Assembly: GCF_022012395.1 (NCBI RefSeq)
Contig: NZ_JAKLTQ010000001.1
Location: 310,001 to 374,000 of the forward strand
Source: Arthrobacter hankyongi
GTDB taxonomy: Bacteria; Actinomycetota; Actinomycetes; Actinomycetales; Micrococcaceae
Direction of reading: 5' to 3'
Length of the DNA stretch: 64,000 nucleotides
In this document: positions 25,959 to 37,580 of the stretch, one piece after another
How the letters are laid out: each line of letters opens with the position of its first letter
How positions within the stretch are numbered: position 1 is the stretch's first letter
The notes under the pieces: model-generated
Databases searched by the model: none
What the model was told of the DNA's origin: nothing
The model's input: only the letters and a program-made list of their open reading frames with translations
Made by a program: the position numbers and the translations under genes

Positions 25959-27077
25959 CTAGAGCAGGCCCAGCTTGGCCGCGCAGGCCGGCCAGTGGCC
26001 CCAGCCGCCGCTGCTGCGCAGGGTCTCGGCGACGGCGATCTGCTCCGAGGCGCTGGCCATGTGCGGGTACGGGGCATACTGGCCGCCGCCGGCGCCGAGC
26101 CAGGAGCTCTGGCTGAACTGCAGGCCACCGTAATAGCCGTTGCCGGTGTTGATGGACCAGTTGCCGCCGGACTCGCACTGGGCCAGGGCCTGCCAGGTGC
26201 CACCGACATTGGACGTATCGGCCGCGGGCTTCGGGCGCTCCTTGGTACCCACGACCACCTTGCGGGCCACCGGTTCCCGGGTCACTTTGTCGCTGACCAG
26301 CTCGCGCTCGGTCTCGGTGCCGTCCTCGAGCACGATCGCGTACACCTTGGTGCGCGAGCCGGCCTCGCCCGCCTGGCTGACCTTCTCCTGGTCCGCGTAC
26401 ATCGAGGAGTCCTCGGTGGTCTTGGTGCTGAACGGGATGGCCTCGACGACCTTGACCGTCTGGCTCTTGTCCACGCGGACGATGGTGACCTTGAGGCCGT
26501 CGGTGACCTCTTTCGCCTGCGGCTTGGAGAGCTTGTCATCCTTGCCGAGCTTGATGTGCTGCTCCTGGAGCAGCTGCCCCACGGTGGCCGCGGTGGAAAT
26601 CTTCTTCTTCGTCCGGCCATCGGCCGTGATGGTGACGGTCTTCGGCGTCGTAATGGTCACGTTGCTGACCGAGGCGAGCTCGGCGGACAGCGGCACTGAC
26701 AGGGCAGAATCTTTGGCGACGCCGAGTTCGTCAAGCAGATCGCTGACGGTGGCCGAGGTGGACTGCACGGTGGTCTTGTCACCGTCAACACTGACGGTCA
26801 CGGGCTTGGCCGTGACGACCTCGATGCTGGTGCCGTCCTTGACCGGCTCGGCGGCGGCGGGGGTGAGCTTGTCCAGCGGGTCCACGCTGACCTCGGCCTC
26901 GTCCAGCACATCCTGGACCGTCTTGCCGAAGGTCGAAATGCTGCTTGCCCGGCCGTCCACGGTCAGCGTGACGCTCTTGTTGTTTCCCACGAATGCCACC
27001 ACGCCCAGCACGAGGGCGGTCAGCACCACTACCTGTGCAGCAATCTTTGCCCAGCGGTGCCTCAGAAATCGTCCCAC
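25959..27077 (-). CDS. rpfB: Resuscitation-promoting factor, RpfB type
   Basis: A 372-residue exported muralytic enzyme that cleaves peptidoglycan and promotes exit from dormancy. It has an N-terminal membrane/signal segment (about 10-28) and three DUF348 repeats (about 30-210). A G5 domain with KVVEAIPFSTKTTED follows (about 215-285), then a C-terminal lysozyme-like domain with Glu302 in CESGGNW and GYYGGLQFSQSSW. I chose the GTG at 27077, which follows GGGGGAACC, because 48 more codons upstream have no signal features. It lies between tatD and rsmA as in Mycobacterium. Confidence 0.93.
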   Translation of the reverse strand: MGRFLRHRWAKIAAQVVVLTALVLGVVAFVGNNKSVTLTVDGRASSISTFGKTVQDVLDEAEVSVDPLDKLTPAAAEPVKDGTSIEVVTAKPVTVSVDGDKTTVQSTSATVSDLLDELGVAKDSALSVPLSAELASVSNVTITTPKTVTITADGRTKKKISTAATVGQLLQEQHIKLGKDDKLSKPQAKEVTDGLKVTIVRVDKSQTVKVVEAIPFSTKTTEDSSMYADQEKVSQAGEAGSRTKVYAIVLEDGTETERELVSDKVTREPVARKVVVGTKERPKPAADTSNVGGTWQALAQCESGGNWSINTGNGYYGGLQFSQSSWLGAGGGQYAPYPHMASASEQIAVAETLRSSGGWGHWPACAAKLGLL

Positions 27078-27318
27078 GGTTCCCCCATTGTTACGTCTTC
27101 CCGGGCACGGGGACAAAACACCACCGCATAGCGCGCCGAATCGCACGGCACGCTGCTGTGTGCAGGCAGGACCGGTCGGGGCATCCGGGCGTCTGAACGG
27201 AACGTCCGGGTGCTCCAGCACAATCAGGTGATACCCGGATGCCTTCCCCGACCCCGGCTACTTTTCCCTACCGTAATCGAAACGTGATGTGTCCACAAAC
27301 TGATGTGCGGATGGTCAC

Positions 27319-28275
27319 TTACCATTGCCCATAGACGGACTCCGTGTTAAAAGCCACTTCCGAGCACAGCCGGGCCAGGTCCTTGCCCAGAATGGCGGCC
27401 ATCGCGCGCACCGTATAGGGCACCATGTAACTGGCGTTCGGCCGGCCCCGGTAGGGGTGCGGTGTGAGGAACGGCGCATCCGTCTCCACCAGGACCAGAC
27501 CCGGATCGGCCAGCTGCAGGGCCTCGCGCAGCTGGGCCGAATTCTTGAACGAGGTGGTGCCGGCGAAGGACATGTACCAGCCGCGGTCGTTGCAGATCCG
27601 GGCCAGCTCCGGTCCGCCGGAGAAGCAGTGGAAGACCACCCGGTCCGGCGCGCCTTCGGCCGCCAGGATGCGCACCACGTCGTCGTGGGCATCACGGTCA
27701 TGGATCTGCAGGGCCAGATCCAGCCGCTTGGCCAGGTCGATGTGCCGGCGGAAGGAATACTCCTGGTCCTTCAGTGCCTCGCCCTGGGTACGGAAGTAGT
27801 CCAGCCCGGTCTCACCGACGGCCCGGACCCGCGGATGCGCGGCCAGTTCCTCGATCTCGGCCAGGGCCGCCTCCAGGCTGCCGCCGGCAGCCAGCGGCGG
27901 GGCGTCGTTGGGATGAATGGCGACGGCGCCCAACAGCCGCGGCTCCGCCTCCAGAGCCGCAATGGTGAACCGCGAGGAGGCCAGGTCGCAGCCGACCTGG
28001 ACCGCCCCGCGCACACCCACGGCCTCGGCGGCGTCCAACGCTGCGGCGACGCCGACCTCGACCAGGCCGTCGCGGAAATCCAGGTGTGTGTGGTTATCCA
28101 TCACCGGCACCGGCAGCGGCTCCGGTGCCGGCGGGTAGGCCAAGTTGCGGCGGCGGCCGGTCTTCTCCTCGACCGCGCTGCGGGCCGCGGCACCTTCCTC
28201 CGCTTCCGCTGCTTCCGCCGCCGCCCGGTAGGCGGCAGGGGTTTCTCCGGGGATGACTGTCAGGACTTCACGCAT
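27319..28275 (-). CDS. tatD: TatD-family metal-dependent hydrolase
   Basis: A 318-residue TIM-barrel hydrolase, a DNase or proofreading-type nuclease in studied members. Metal ligands are visible in DNHTHLDF, GETGLDYF, IHDRD, FHCFSGG and VETDAPFL. It has an extra N-terminal segment of about 55 residues, Glu/Ala-rich, before the barrel. The start follows a TACGCT box by seven bases, suggesting a leaderless message. It precedes rpfB by 241 bases. Confidence 0.92.
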   Translation of the reverse strand: MREVLTVIPGETPAAYRAAAEAAEAEEGAAARSAVEEKTGRRRNLAYPPAPEPLPVPVMDNHTHLDFRDGLVEVGVAAALDAAEAVGVRGAVQVGCDLASSRFTIAALEAEPRLLGAVAIHPNDAPPLAAGGSLEAALAEIEELAAHPRVRAVGETGLDYFRTQGEALKDQEYSFRRHIDLAKRLDLALQIHDRDAHDDVVRILAAEGAPDRVVFHCFSGGPELARICNDRGWYMSFAGTTSFKNSAQLREALQLADPGLVLVETDAPFLTPHPYRGRPNASYMVPYTVRAMAAILGKDLARLCSEVAFNTESVYGQW

Positions 28276-28282
28276 GCCTTCC

Positions 28283-28288
28283 AGCGTA
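28283..28288 (-). promoter_or_regulatory. TACGCT -10 box, leaderless tatD
   Basis: On the minus strand TACGCT ends seven bases before the ATG at 28275. The intervening GGAAGG could alternatively be a very close ribosome-binding site. Confidence 0.45.
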
Positions 28289-28409
28289 GCGGGAGGGCGG
28301 TGGCAGGCGGGTTGGCGCTACCGTGGCCCAATACCAGCCAGTAGTGTGGTCTCATCTGCGTTGTTATATCTGTCCCAGCCGTCTCGGATTAGCTCTGCGG
28401 AAGGTTCCC

Positions 28410-29477
<1,068 letters not shown>

Positions 29478-29484
29478 GCCGCCG

Positions 29485-30870
29485 ATGCCTTCCGGATCAT
29501 GGCTGGGCAAACTGCCCACCCGCTACCTCACCCCCCGCGGCTGGGGCCTGCTCGGTACCGGGGTGCTGGCGCTGCTGCTGGCACAACTGCTGGGCCGTCG
29601 GGACCTGCTCGGGCTGGCCGTCTTCCTGCTCTGCCTGCCGCTGCTGGCCGCGCTGGCGATGCTGCTGCTCAAGCCCCGCTTCGCCGTCGAACGCCGGTTC
29701 CGGCCCGCGGTGGTCGAAACCGGAATGGTTGCCAACGTCCGGCTTTCCATTCAAGGCTCGGGTTCGGCCGGCGGAACGGTCTTTATGTCGGAGCACCTGC
29801 CGGCCCGCTTCGGCAGGGCCCCGATTTTCCGTTTCCCGGCGCGCCATCCGTCCCGTTCCGGAGCCAGCGTGTACGAATACCGGCTGCGCTCGGCCAAGCG
29901 CGGGCTGTACGGCATCGGTCCGGTCACCGCCGAGTTCGGCGACCCGTTCGGCCTGGCCCGGCAGCGGCACAGCCTCGGTGAAGCCTCCCGGCTGGTAGTG
30001 ACCCCGGCACCGGTAGACCTGCCCGCCACCTCCCTGACCGGGGCGCGCGGGCCGGACGGCAGCGCCAGCACCCGACGCCAGGCCAGTCCCAGCGACGACG
30101 ACGTAATGACCCGCGAATACCGTCACGGCGACCCGATGCGCCGGGTGCACTGGGCGGCCACGGCCCGGCACGGGGAGCTGATGGTCCGGCAGGAGGAGTC
30201 CGTCACGACCCCGCAGGCCACCATCCTGCTGGACCGGCGCGAGCCGGCCTTCGCCGGCTTACTCCCGCCGGCCGGACAGGCCGGGGACCTGCTGCGGACC
30301 TCCCCCCGTTTCGAATGGGCGGTGACCGCCGCCGTCTCGGCGGCCAACGACTTCATCCTGCGCGGCTTCAACGTGCGGCTGCTGGATGCCCATGGTGCTC
30401 CCGGCCTGCGGGACTCGCCATCCGCAGCCTGGCCCGAGGACGACGAGTACAGCGGCCCGGCCGGCTACCAGTCGTTCGCCGAGGGTCTGGCGGCCCTGCC
30501 GTTGGCCGGCGAACCGCGCCGCAAGGCGGACCGGTCCGATACCGCCGCCTTCGGGGACCAACTGCTGGACAAGCTCGCCGCGCACCGGCTCAAGGGGCCG
30601 CTGCTGGCCCTGCTGGGCGAACTGTCGCCGGCCGAGGCGGCCCGGCTGGCGCCCGCGGCCGAATTCGGCTCGCAGGCCTTCGCCATGATCATCACCGAGC
30701 ACCCCCGGCAGGCCACCGCGGCCATGGAGAAGCTGCGCGCCGGCGGCTGGCGCGCCGTGGCCGTCAATGCCGGCGCCTCGCTGCCTGCGGCCTGGTCCTG
30801 GTTCGACGGGTTGACCGCCGGGACCGCAGCGCGCGCGGAGGTCGGGCCCGTCCCGGAGGTTCAGCTGTGA
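29485..30870 (+). CDS. DUF58 domain membrane protein
   Basis: A 461-residue protein with two membrane helices near the N-terminus (about 20-65) and a DUF58 region with the signature TREYRHGDPMRRVHW. DUF58 proteins resemble von Willebrand factor A domains and work with MoxR ATPases. It begins eight bases after the moxR stop. Its TGA overlaps the GTG of the next gene, so the operon is tightly coupled. Confidence 0.9.
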   Translation: MPSGSWLGKLPTRYLTPRGWGLLGTGVLALLLAQLLGRRDLLGLAVFLLCLPLLAALAMLLLKPRFAVERRFRPAVVETGMVANVRLSIQGSGSAGGTVFMSEHLPARFGRAPIFRFPARHPSRSGASVYEYRLRSAKRGLYGIGPVTAEFGDPFGLARQRHSLGEASRLVVTPAPVDLPATSLTGARGPDGSASTRRQASPSDDDVMTREYRHGDPMRRVHWAATARHGELMVRQEESVTTPQATILLDRREPAFAGLLPPAGQAGDLLRTSPRFEWAVTAAVSAANDFILRGFNVRLLDAHGAPGLRDSPSAAWPEDDEYSGPAGYQSFAEGLAALPLAGEPRRKADRSDTAAFGDQLLDKLAAHRLKGPLLALLGELSPAEAARLAPAAEFGSQAFAMIITEHPRQATAAMEKLRAGGWRAVAVNAGASLPAAWSWFDGLTAGTAARAEVGPVPEVQL

Positions 30871-33251
30871 CCGCGATGCTGGAACGCCCGCCGGAAGCGG
30901 GGGCTGCGGTCCCCGGCCAGCAACTACCGCGGCGGCGGAGGCCCGACGCACGCGCCTGGCTGATGGGTGGCGCCCTGGCCTTGGCGGTATGCCTGGCCGC
31001 GGCCAGCCTGCACGGTGTGCTGGAGGGCTGGGACTGGCTCCCCAGCATCATGACCGCGGTCCTGGCCGTGGAGCTGGGGACCACGCTGGGCCGGGTCCTG
31101 CGCTGGCCCGGGCTCGCCGGGTTCCTGTTGGGCCTGGCCGGCTTGGTCGCCGCCACGACGGCGATGTTCCTGGCGCCGGCGAGCCTGTTCGGCTTTATTC
31201 CAGGGCCCGGCTTCACCCGGGCCCTGCAGCCGCTGCTGGCCCAGGCCGAGGACACGGTGGTGTCCCAGGTGGCCCCCGTGCTGGTGAACCCCGGGATCGT
31301 GCTGGCCGCCTGCGTGGGCATCGGCCTGGCCGCGCTGCTGCTGGACACGATCGCCGTGCCGCTGCAGATGCCGGCCGCCGCCGGTGCCATCCTGCTGGCG
31401 GTGGCCACCGTCCCGGCCGTCATCAAACCCGGCAGCATCGGCCCATGGGGCTTTGCCGCCGCAGCCGCCGGTTTCCTGCTGGTGCTGGGCTGCACACAGT
31501 GGTACCTCGCGGAGCCGGCCTCCCCCGGCGCCTCCGGCGCAGCAGCGCCCGGCCCGGGCCGGAAACAGCGGCCCGGTCCGGGCCGCTTCGGCCGGGGCGC
31601 GGTGATCGGGACCGCCTCGGTCCTGACGGCGCTGGTCCTGCCGCTGGCCGTCCCCGGCTTCAACGACGGGCTGTTCCCCGAGGGCTCGCGGCTGAACTGG
31701 CTGGGCCTGCCCACGGGACTGAATCCGATCGTCAGCCTGGGCGACAACCTGCGCCGCCCCGGCGCGGTCGGGCGGATGACCTACGCAACGGATGCCGGCA
31801 CCGGCCTGTACCTCAGGTCCGTGACGCTGGAGAAGCTCTCCGGGGCCCGCTGGCGGCCCAGCGATACCCGCGGCAGGGAGCGCCCAGTCGTCGAGGACAT
31901 CCCGCTGCCGCAACTGCGCACCCTGCTGGCCCAGGGCACCGTCACGACCACGGAGATCAGCACCGCCTCGTACACCAGCCCGTGGCTGCTGGCCCCCTAC
32001 GCGCCGGCGCGGATCGAGGGGCTGGCCGGAACCTGGACCTGGGACCCGCGCACGCTGAGCATCCGCGGCGAGGCCGGTACCACTACCGCCGACCAGGACT
32101 ACACGGTCACCAGTGTGGCGCCGCGGCTGACCCGCAGCCTGCTCGCTTCCATCGAGCCCTACGATGGCCGGCCGGAGGTTGATCCGGCCTTCTCGGAACT
32201 GCCTGCGGACATGCCGCAAATCATCCGGGACACCACCGCCGAGGTGGTCGGCGACCTGGACCGGCCGTTCGAGCAGGCGATGGCCATCCAGCGGTACCTG
32301 CGGGGCCCCGGCTTCGTTTACTCGGAACAGGCGCCGGTCGACGGCGGCTACGACCAGAGCGGCTTCGGCGTCGTCGGCGCCTTCCTCCAAGCCAAGGCCG
32401 GCTACTGTGTCCATTTCTCCGCCGCCATGGCCATCATGGCCCGGGAGGCGGGCATCCCCAGCCGGATCGCCGTCGGCTATGCGCCCGGACGCAAGACCGG
32501 CCATACGGTGGTCCGGGACGGCGTCGAACTCGACCAGTACGAGGTTGACTCACGGGATGCCCATGCCTGGCCGGAGTTGTATTTCGACAATGTCGGATGG
32601 GTGGCCTTCGAGCCCACCCCGGGCCGCGGGGTGGTCCCCGACTATGCCCAGGCCTCCAACTCGGGCCGGGCGCCGGGCCAGGCCCCGGAGGACACGCTGG
32701 ACCCCGGCCGCGGCGCCCCGGCCCGCGGGGAAACCACTCAGGCCGTCCCCGAGGCCGCACCGCAGGCCCGGCCCGCCCCCGAGCAGCCGGTCTGGGCCGT
32801 TGCCATGGCCGCCGTCGTGCTGCTGGCCCTGTTGTCGCCGCTGCTCGCCCGCACCGCCCGGCTCCGGCGGCGGCGGGCGCGGCTGCTTGACCCCGGGACG
32901 CCCGCGCAGCAGTCCGCGCTGCTGGCCTGGCGCGAGGTCCTCGATGCCGCCGCCGACTACGGGCAGCCGGCCGGGGACGCCGAGTCCGCGCGCGAGTTCG
33001 AGGCACGCCTGGGCCGCTCCGGAGCCCTGGCCGGGACGGGCCCGGCAGCGCTCGGCCGGCTGCGCACCCGGTACGAACGGGCCGCCTATGCCGGGCCCGG
33101 GGCGCAGCTCCAGCCGCCGGCTGCCGGCACGGCACTGCTGGCCGAGGTCGAACAGGTCCGGGCCGGCCTGCACGCCGCGGCCGGCTGGCGGCAGCGGCTG
33201 ACGGCCCGGCTGCTGCCGCGCTCGCTGGCCCGCAGCCGGCCGGAGGCATAG
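30867..33251 (+). CDS. Transglutaminase-like membrane protein (DUF3488/TgpA type)
   Basis: A 794-residue protein with an N-terminal block of about six membrane helices (DUF3488, about 25-240), an extracellular transglutaminase-like domain and a C-terminal membrane helix with a cytoplasmic DUF4129-like tail. The predicted triad is Cys514 (AGYCVHFSA), His566 (RDAHAWPE) and Asp574 (YFDNVGW). The start is the GTG overlapping the DUF58 stop (GTGA); an ATG nine bases later is an alternative. It probably modifies or cross-links envelope proteins, but the substrate is unknown. Confidence 0.92.
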   Translation: MTAMLERPPEAGAAVPGQQLPRRRRPDARAWLMGGALALAVCLAAASLHGVLEGWDWLPSIMTAVLAVELGTTLGRVLRWPGLAGFLLGLAGLVAATTAMFLAPASLFGFIPGPGFTRALQPLLAQAEDTVVSQVAPVLVNPGIVLAACVGIGLAALLLDTIAVPLQMPAAAGAILLAVATVPAVIKPGSIGPWGFAAAAAGFLLVLGCTQWYLAEPASPGASGAAAPGPGRKQRPGPGRFGRGAVIGTASVLTALVLPLAVPGFNDGLFPEGSRLNWLGLPTGLNPIVSLGDNLRRPGAVGRMTYATDAGTGLYLRSVTLEKLSGARWRPSDTRGRERPVVEDIPLPQLRTLLAQGTVTTTEISTASYTSPWLLAPYAPARIEGLAGTWTWDPRTLSIRGEAGTTTADQDYTVTSVAPRLTRSLLASIEPYDGRPEVDPAFSELPADMPQIIRDTTAEVVGDLDRPFEQAMAIQRYLRGPGFVYSEQAPVDGGYDQSGFGVVGAFLQAKAGYCVHFSAAMAIMAREAGIPSRIAVGYAPGRKTGHTVVRDGVELDQYEVDSRDAHAWPELYFDNVGWVAFEPTPGRGVVPDYAQASNSGRAPGQAPEDTLDPGRGAPARGETTQAVPEAAPQARPAPEQPVWAVAMAAVVLLALLSPLLARTARLRRRRARLLDPGTPAQQSALLAWREVLDAAADYGQPAGDAESAREFEARLGRSGALAGTGPAALGRLRTRYERAAYAGPGAQLQPPAAGTALLAEVEQVRAGLHAAAGWRQRLTARLLPRSLARSRPEA

Positions 33252-33265
33252 CCGTCCCCGAAGCA

Positions 33266-33300
33266 CGGCAGCCCCGCCGGCGGGGCCGGCGGGGCTGCCG
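33266..33300. terminator. Bidirectional terminator between tgpA-like and aldehyde dehydrogenase genes
   Basis: A perfect 15-base-pair GC-rich stem (33266-33280 and 33286-33300) with a five-base loop, between convergent genes. No T-run. Confidence 0.75.
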
Positions 33301-33327
33301 CTGGTACTGCGGTATCGCCGCCGGAGC

Positions 33328-34809
<1,482 letters not shown>

Positions 34810-34879
34810 AGCGGTGCCTCCAATATGTAAGCAATCTCAGCTTGCGTTGAGTGGACGGGCGAGGTGCCCAACTGCTTTC

Positions 34880-34932
34880 ACGTTAAGCGCTGTGGCTCCG
34901 GAAAGTAAATTCATAACTGCACTACGTTAAGC
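34880..34932. promoter_or_regulatory. Direct repeats upstream of the aldehyde dehydrogenase gene
   Basis: ACGTTAAGC occurs at 34880-34888 and 34924-34932, exactly 44 bases apart (about four helix turns), in an AT-richer stretch between rsmI and gabD. They could bind an activator or repressor. Confidence 0.35.
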
Positions 34933-34964
34933 AGAAGGTGCTGTGCAGTTGAACAGGACCGGGC

Positions 34965-35819
34965 TCAGCCGCGGGCGGCCAGCACGGCGGCGTAGAGTTC
35001 GCGCTTGCTCACCCGGGCATCGGCGGCGACCGCCGCCACGGCATCCTTGACCCGGGAGCCTTGCGCCACCAGTTCGTTGACGGCCGCCACGTGGTCCTCG
35101 GCCCGTTCCGGGGCGGCGTCCGGCGCGCCGGCGACGACGACGGCAATCTCCCCGCGCACCTCGTTGGCCTCGGCCCACTCCAGCAGCTGGCGCACCGGAC
35201 CGCGGAGCACCTCCTCGTGCAGCTTGGTCAGCTCGCGGCAGACCGCCGCCGGACGCCCGGACCCAAAGCCGGCGTCGACCGCCCGCAGCATGGCCTCCAG
35301 CCGGTGCGGTGCCTCGAAGAACACCATGGTCCGCCGCTCCGTGGCCAGTTCGTCCAGCCGGGCGCGGCGCTCCCCCGCCTTGCGCGGCAGGAACCCTTCG
35401 AAGGTGAACCGGTCCGTTGGCAGCCCGGACAGGGCCAGGGCGGTCAGTACGGCCGAGGGCCCGGGCACCGCGGTCACCAGCAGGTCCTCGCGGACGGCCG
35501 CCTCCACCAGCCGGAAGCCGGGGTCCGAAACCGCCGGCATGCCGGCGTCGGTCACCATCACCAGCGTCGCCCCGCCGCGCACCAGCTCCAGCAGCTCGGC
35601 CGTGCGGGCGTCCTCGTTGTGCTCGTGGTAGCTGATGATGCGGCCGGCGGTCCTGATGCCCAGCGCCTGCAGCAGCTTGTGCAGCCGGCGGGTGTCCTCG
35701 GCGGCCACCACGTCGGCGCTCTGCAGCAGCTCGATGAGGCGCGGCGAGGCATCCCCGATATTGCCGATCGGCGTCCCCGCCAGCACGATCTGTCCGGTCC
35801 GGCCTGTCTGCTCACTCAC
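34965..35819 (-). CDS. rsmI: 16S rRNA (cytidine1402-2'-O)-methyltransferase
   Basis: A 284-residue SAM-dependent methyltransferase of the tetrapyrrole-methylase fold that modifies C1402 in the ribosomal decoding centre. Family motifs are GTPIGNIGDASPR, AEDTRRLHKLL and VTDAGMPAVSDPG. It starts with GTG seven bases after a TAGGCT box, so it is probably leaderless. It diverges from the PMT gene, a conserved pairing in actinobacteria. Confidence 0.95.
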   Translation of the reverse strand: MSEQTGRTGQIVLAGTPIGNIGDASPRLIELLQSADVVAAEDTRRLHKLLQALGIRTAGRIISYHEHNEDARTAELLELVRGGATLVMVTDAGMPAVSDPGFRLVEAAVREDLLVTAVPGPSAVLTALALSGLPTDRFTFEGFLPRKAGERRARLDELATERRTMVFFEAPHRLEAMLRAVDAGFGSGRPAAVCRELTKLHEEVLRGPVRQLLEWAEANEVRGEIAVVVAGAPDAAPERAEDHVAAVNELVAQGSRVKDAVAAVAADARVSKRELYAAVLAARG

Positions 35820-35826
35820 AGGCTCC

Positions 35827-35832
35827 AGCCTA
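35827..35832 (-). promoter_or_regulatory. TAGGCT -10 box, leaderless rsmI
   Basis: On the minus strand TAGGCT ends seven bases before the GTG at 35819. Confidence 0.5.
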
Positions 35833-35859
35833 CCGCCCGTCCCAGCCGCCCCCTTCCCC

Positions 35860-35921
35860 GAACTTGGGCGGGATAGTTGTCGTTATCAAGCCCGTTGGCA
35901 GCATCTATCCCGCCCAAGTTC
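35860..35921. repeat. Dispersed long hairpin repeat, copy 2 (degenerate)
   Basis: The outer 17 bases of each arm (35860-35876 and 35905-35921) match copies 1 and 3 and pair perfectly. The inner arms have diverged (TTGTCG against GGCAGC) and no longer pair fully. It lies between the divergent rsmI and PMT genes, ending 16 bases before the PMT -10 box. Confidence 0.85.
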
Positions 35922-35936
35922 AGGGAGGGGGTCGGA

Positions 35937-35942
35937 TAAAGT
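35937..35942 (+). promoter_or_regulatory. TAAAGT -10 box, leaderless PMT gene
   Basis: TAAAGT ends six bases before the GTG at 35949; no Shine-Dalgarno is seen. Confidence 0.55.
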
Positions 35943-35948
35943 CGGTAT

Positions 35949-37580
35949 GTGACCCAGACAGACCACCAGCGACCGCCCACACCGGCGGCCACGTGGCTGG
36001 AGCCGCCGCAGCGGGCCTTCAGCGCCGCCGTGCTCCGGCGGCGGCTGGCCGGCCCCCCGCTGCCGTGGGGTCTCTGGGACTGGCTGCTGCCGCTGCTGGC
36101 GGCGCTCCTCGGCGGGGTGCTGCGTTTCTACCGGCTGGGCCAGCCCGGGTCCCTGGTCTTCGACGAGACCTACTACGTCAAGGACGCCTTCTCCTATCTG
36201 GTCTCCGGCTACGAGCGCGAGTGGCCCGAGGACGCCAACACCTCGTTCAACGCCGGCAACCCGGATGTCCTGCTCGGGACCCCCGAATATGTGGTCCATC
36301 CGCCGGTGGGCAAGTGGATGATCGCCTTCGGCATGTGGCTCTTCGGTCCCGACAACGCCTTCGGCTGGCGTTTCGCCGCCGCCGCCACCGGCACCATCTC
36401 CATCCTGCTGATCGCGCTGATCGCCCGGAAACTGTTCCGGTCCGCCGCCCTGGGCGGGATCGCGGGCCTGCTCACCGCCGTGGACGGACACCATCTGGTG
36501 CAGTCGCGCACCTCGCTGCTGGACATCTTCCTGATGTTCTGGGTGCTGGCGGCCTTCGGCGCGCTGCTGCTGGACCGGGACGACGGCCGGCGGCGCCTGG
36601 CCGGCAAGGTGGCTGCCCGCACCGGCCCGTCCGGCGTCCCGGCAGCCGGCAGCCTGCTCGCCGGCCCGCTCGTGCTGTGGCGGCCGTGGCGGCTGGCGGC
36701 CGGCGTCTGCCTCGGCCTGGCGGTAGGCACCAAGTGGTCCGCGCTGGCCTTCGTGGCCGTTTTCGGGCTGCTGACCGTGCTCTGGGACATCAACGCCCGG
36801 CGGGTGGCCGGGGTCCGCGGCTGGTTCTCCGCCGGTGTGCTGCGCGACGGCGTGCCCGCCTTCTTCACCCTGATCCCGGTGGCCGCGGCAACCTACCTGG
36901 CCACCTGGACCGGCTGGTTCCTGTCCACGGACGCCTATGACAGGCAGTGGGCCGCCACCCATCGGGGCGGGATCTGGGACTGGCTGCCCGGCCCGCTGCG
37001 GTCCCTGGCCGAATACCACCGCAGCGCCTACGCCTTCCACAACGGGCTCAATACGGAGCACCCCTACGAATCCAGTCCATGGAGCTGGCTGCTGCTGGGC
37101 CGGCCCACGTCCTTCTACTACCAGGGGGACGACGCGGGCCAGCACGGCTGCACCGTTCCGGGCGGCTGCTCGGCCGCCGTGACGGTGCTGGGCAACCCCA
37201 TCATCTGGTGGGCCGCCGCGCTGGCCCTGCTGGTGCTGGTCTTCTACTGGATCGGACGGCGGGACTGGCGCGCCGGCGCCGTGCTGTCCGGCGTGGCCGC
37301 CGGCTACCTGCCCTGGTTCCTGTATCCGGACCGCACGATGTTCTATTTCTACGCCATCGTGTTCGAGCCGTTCCTCATCCTGGCCCTGACCTACACACTG
37401 GGACTGATGATCGGTCCGCCCTCCGCACCGCCCTGGCGCCGGCACCGCGGTATCCTGGCCGCCGGCCTGTTCCTGGCCCTGGCGCTGGGCGCGGCGGCCT
37501 TCTTCCTGCCGGTTTGGACGGCCGAACAGATTCCCTACGAACACTGGCGCTGGCGCATGTGGATGCCGAGCTGGATATGA
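35949..37580 (+). CDS. Protein O-mannosyltransferase (PMT, GT39)
   Basis: A 543-residue membrane enzyme that transfers mannose from polyprenyl-phosphomannose to exported proteins during Sec translocation. The first extracytoplasmic loop carries the catalytic Asp72-Glu73 pair (LVFDETYYVKDAFSY). About ten membrane spans follow, with family sequences HPPVGKW and VGTKWSAL. It starts with GTG and appears leaderless. Its TGA overlaps the ATG of the acyl-CoA ligase gene. Likely substrates include lipoproteins and surface proteins such as the Ser/Thr-rich ones in this window. Confidence 0.95.
   Translation: MTQTDHQRPPTPAATWLEPPQRAFSAAVLRRRLAGPPLPWGLWDWLLPLLAALLGGVLRFYRLGQPGSLVFDETYYVKDAFSYLVSGYEREWPEDANTSFNAGNPDVLLGTPEYVVHPPVGKWMIAFGMWLFGPDNAFGWRFAAAATGTISILLIALIARKLFRSAALGGIAGLLTAVDGHHLVQSRTSLLDIFLMFWVLAAFGALLLDRDDGRRRLAGKVAARTGPSGVPAAGSLLAGPLVLWRPWRLAAGVCLGLAVGTKWSALAFVAVFGLLTVLWDINARRVAGVRGWFSAGVLRDGVPAFFTLIPVAAATYLATWTGWFLSTDAYDRQWAATHRGGIWDWLPGPLRSLAEYHRSAYAFHNGLNTEHPYESSPWSWLLLGRPTSFYYQGDDAGQHGCTVPGGCSAAVTVLGNPIIWWAAALALLVLVFYWIGRRDWRAGAVLSGVAAGYLPWFLYPDRTMFYFYAIVFEPFLILALTYTLGLMIGPPSAPPWRRHRGILAAGLFLALALGAAAFFLPVWTAEQIPYEHWRWRMWMPSWI

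Noticed and set aside
34880-34932. Direct repeats considered as attachment sites of an integrated element
   Set aside because: Only nine bases long, 44 bases apart, with no integrase or tRNA nearby.
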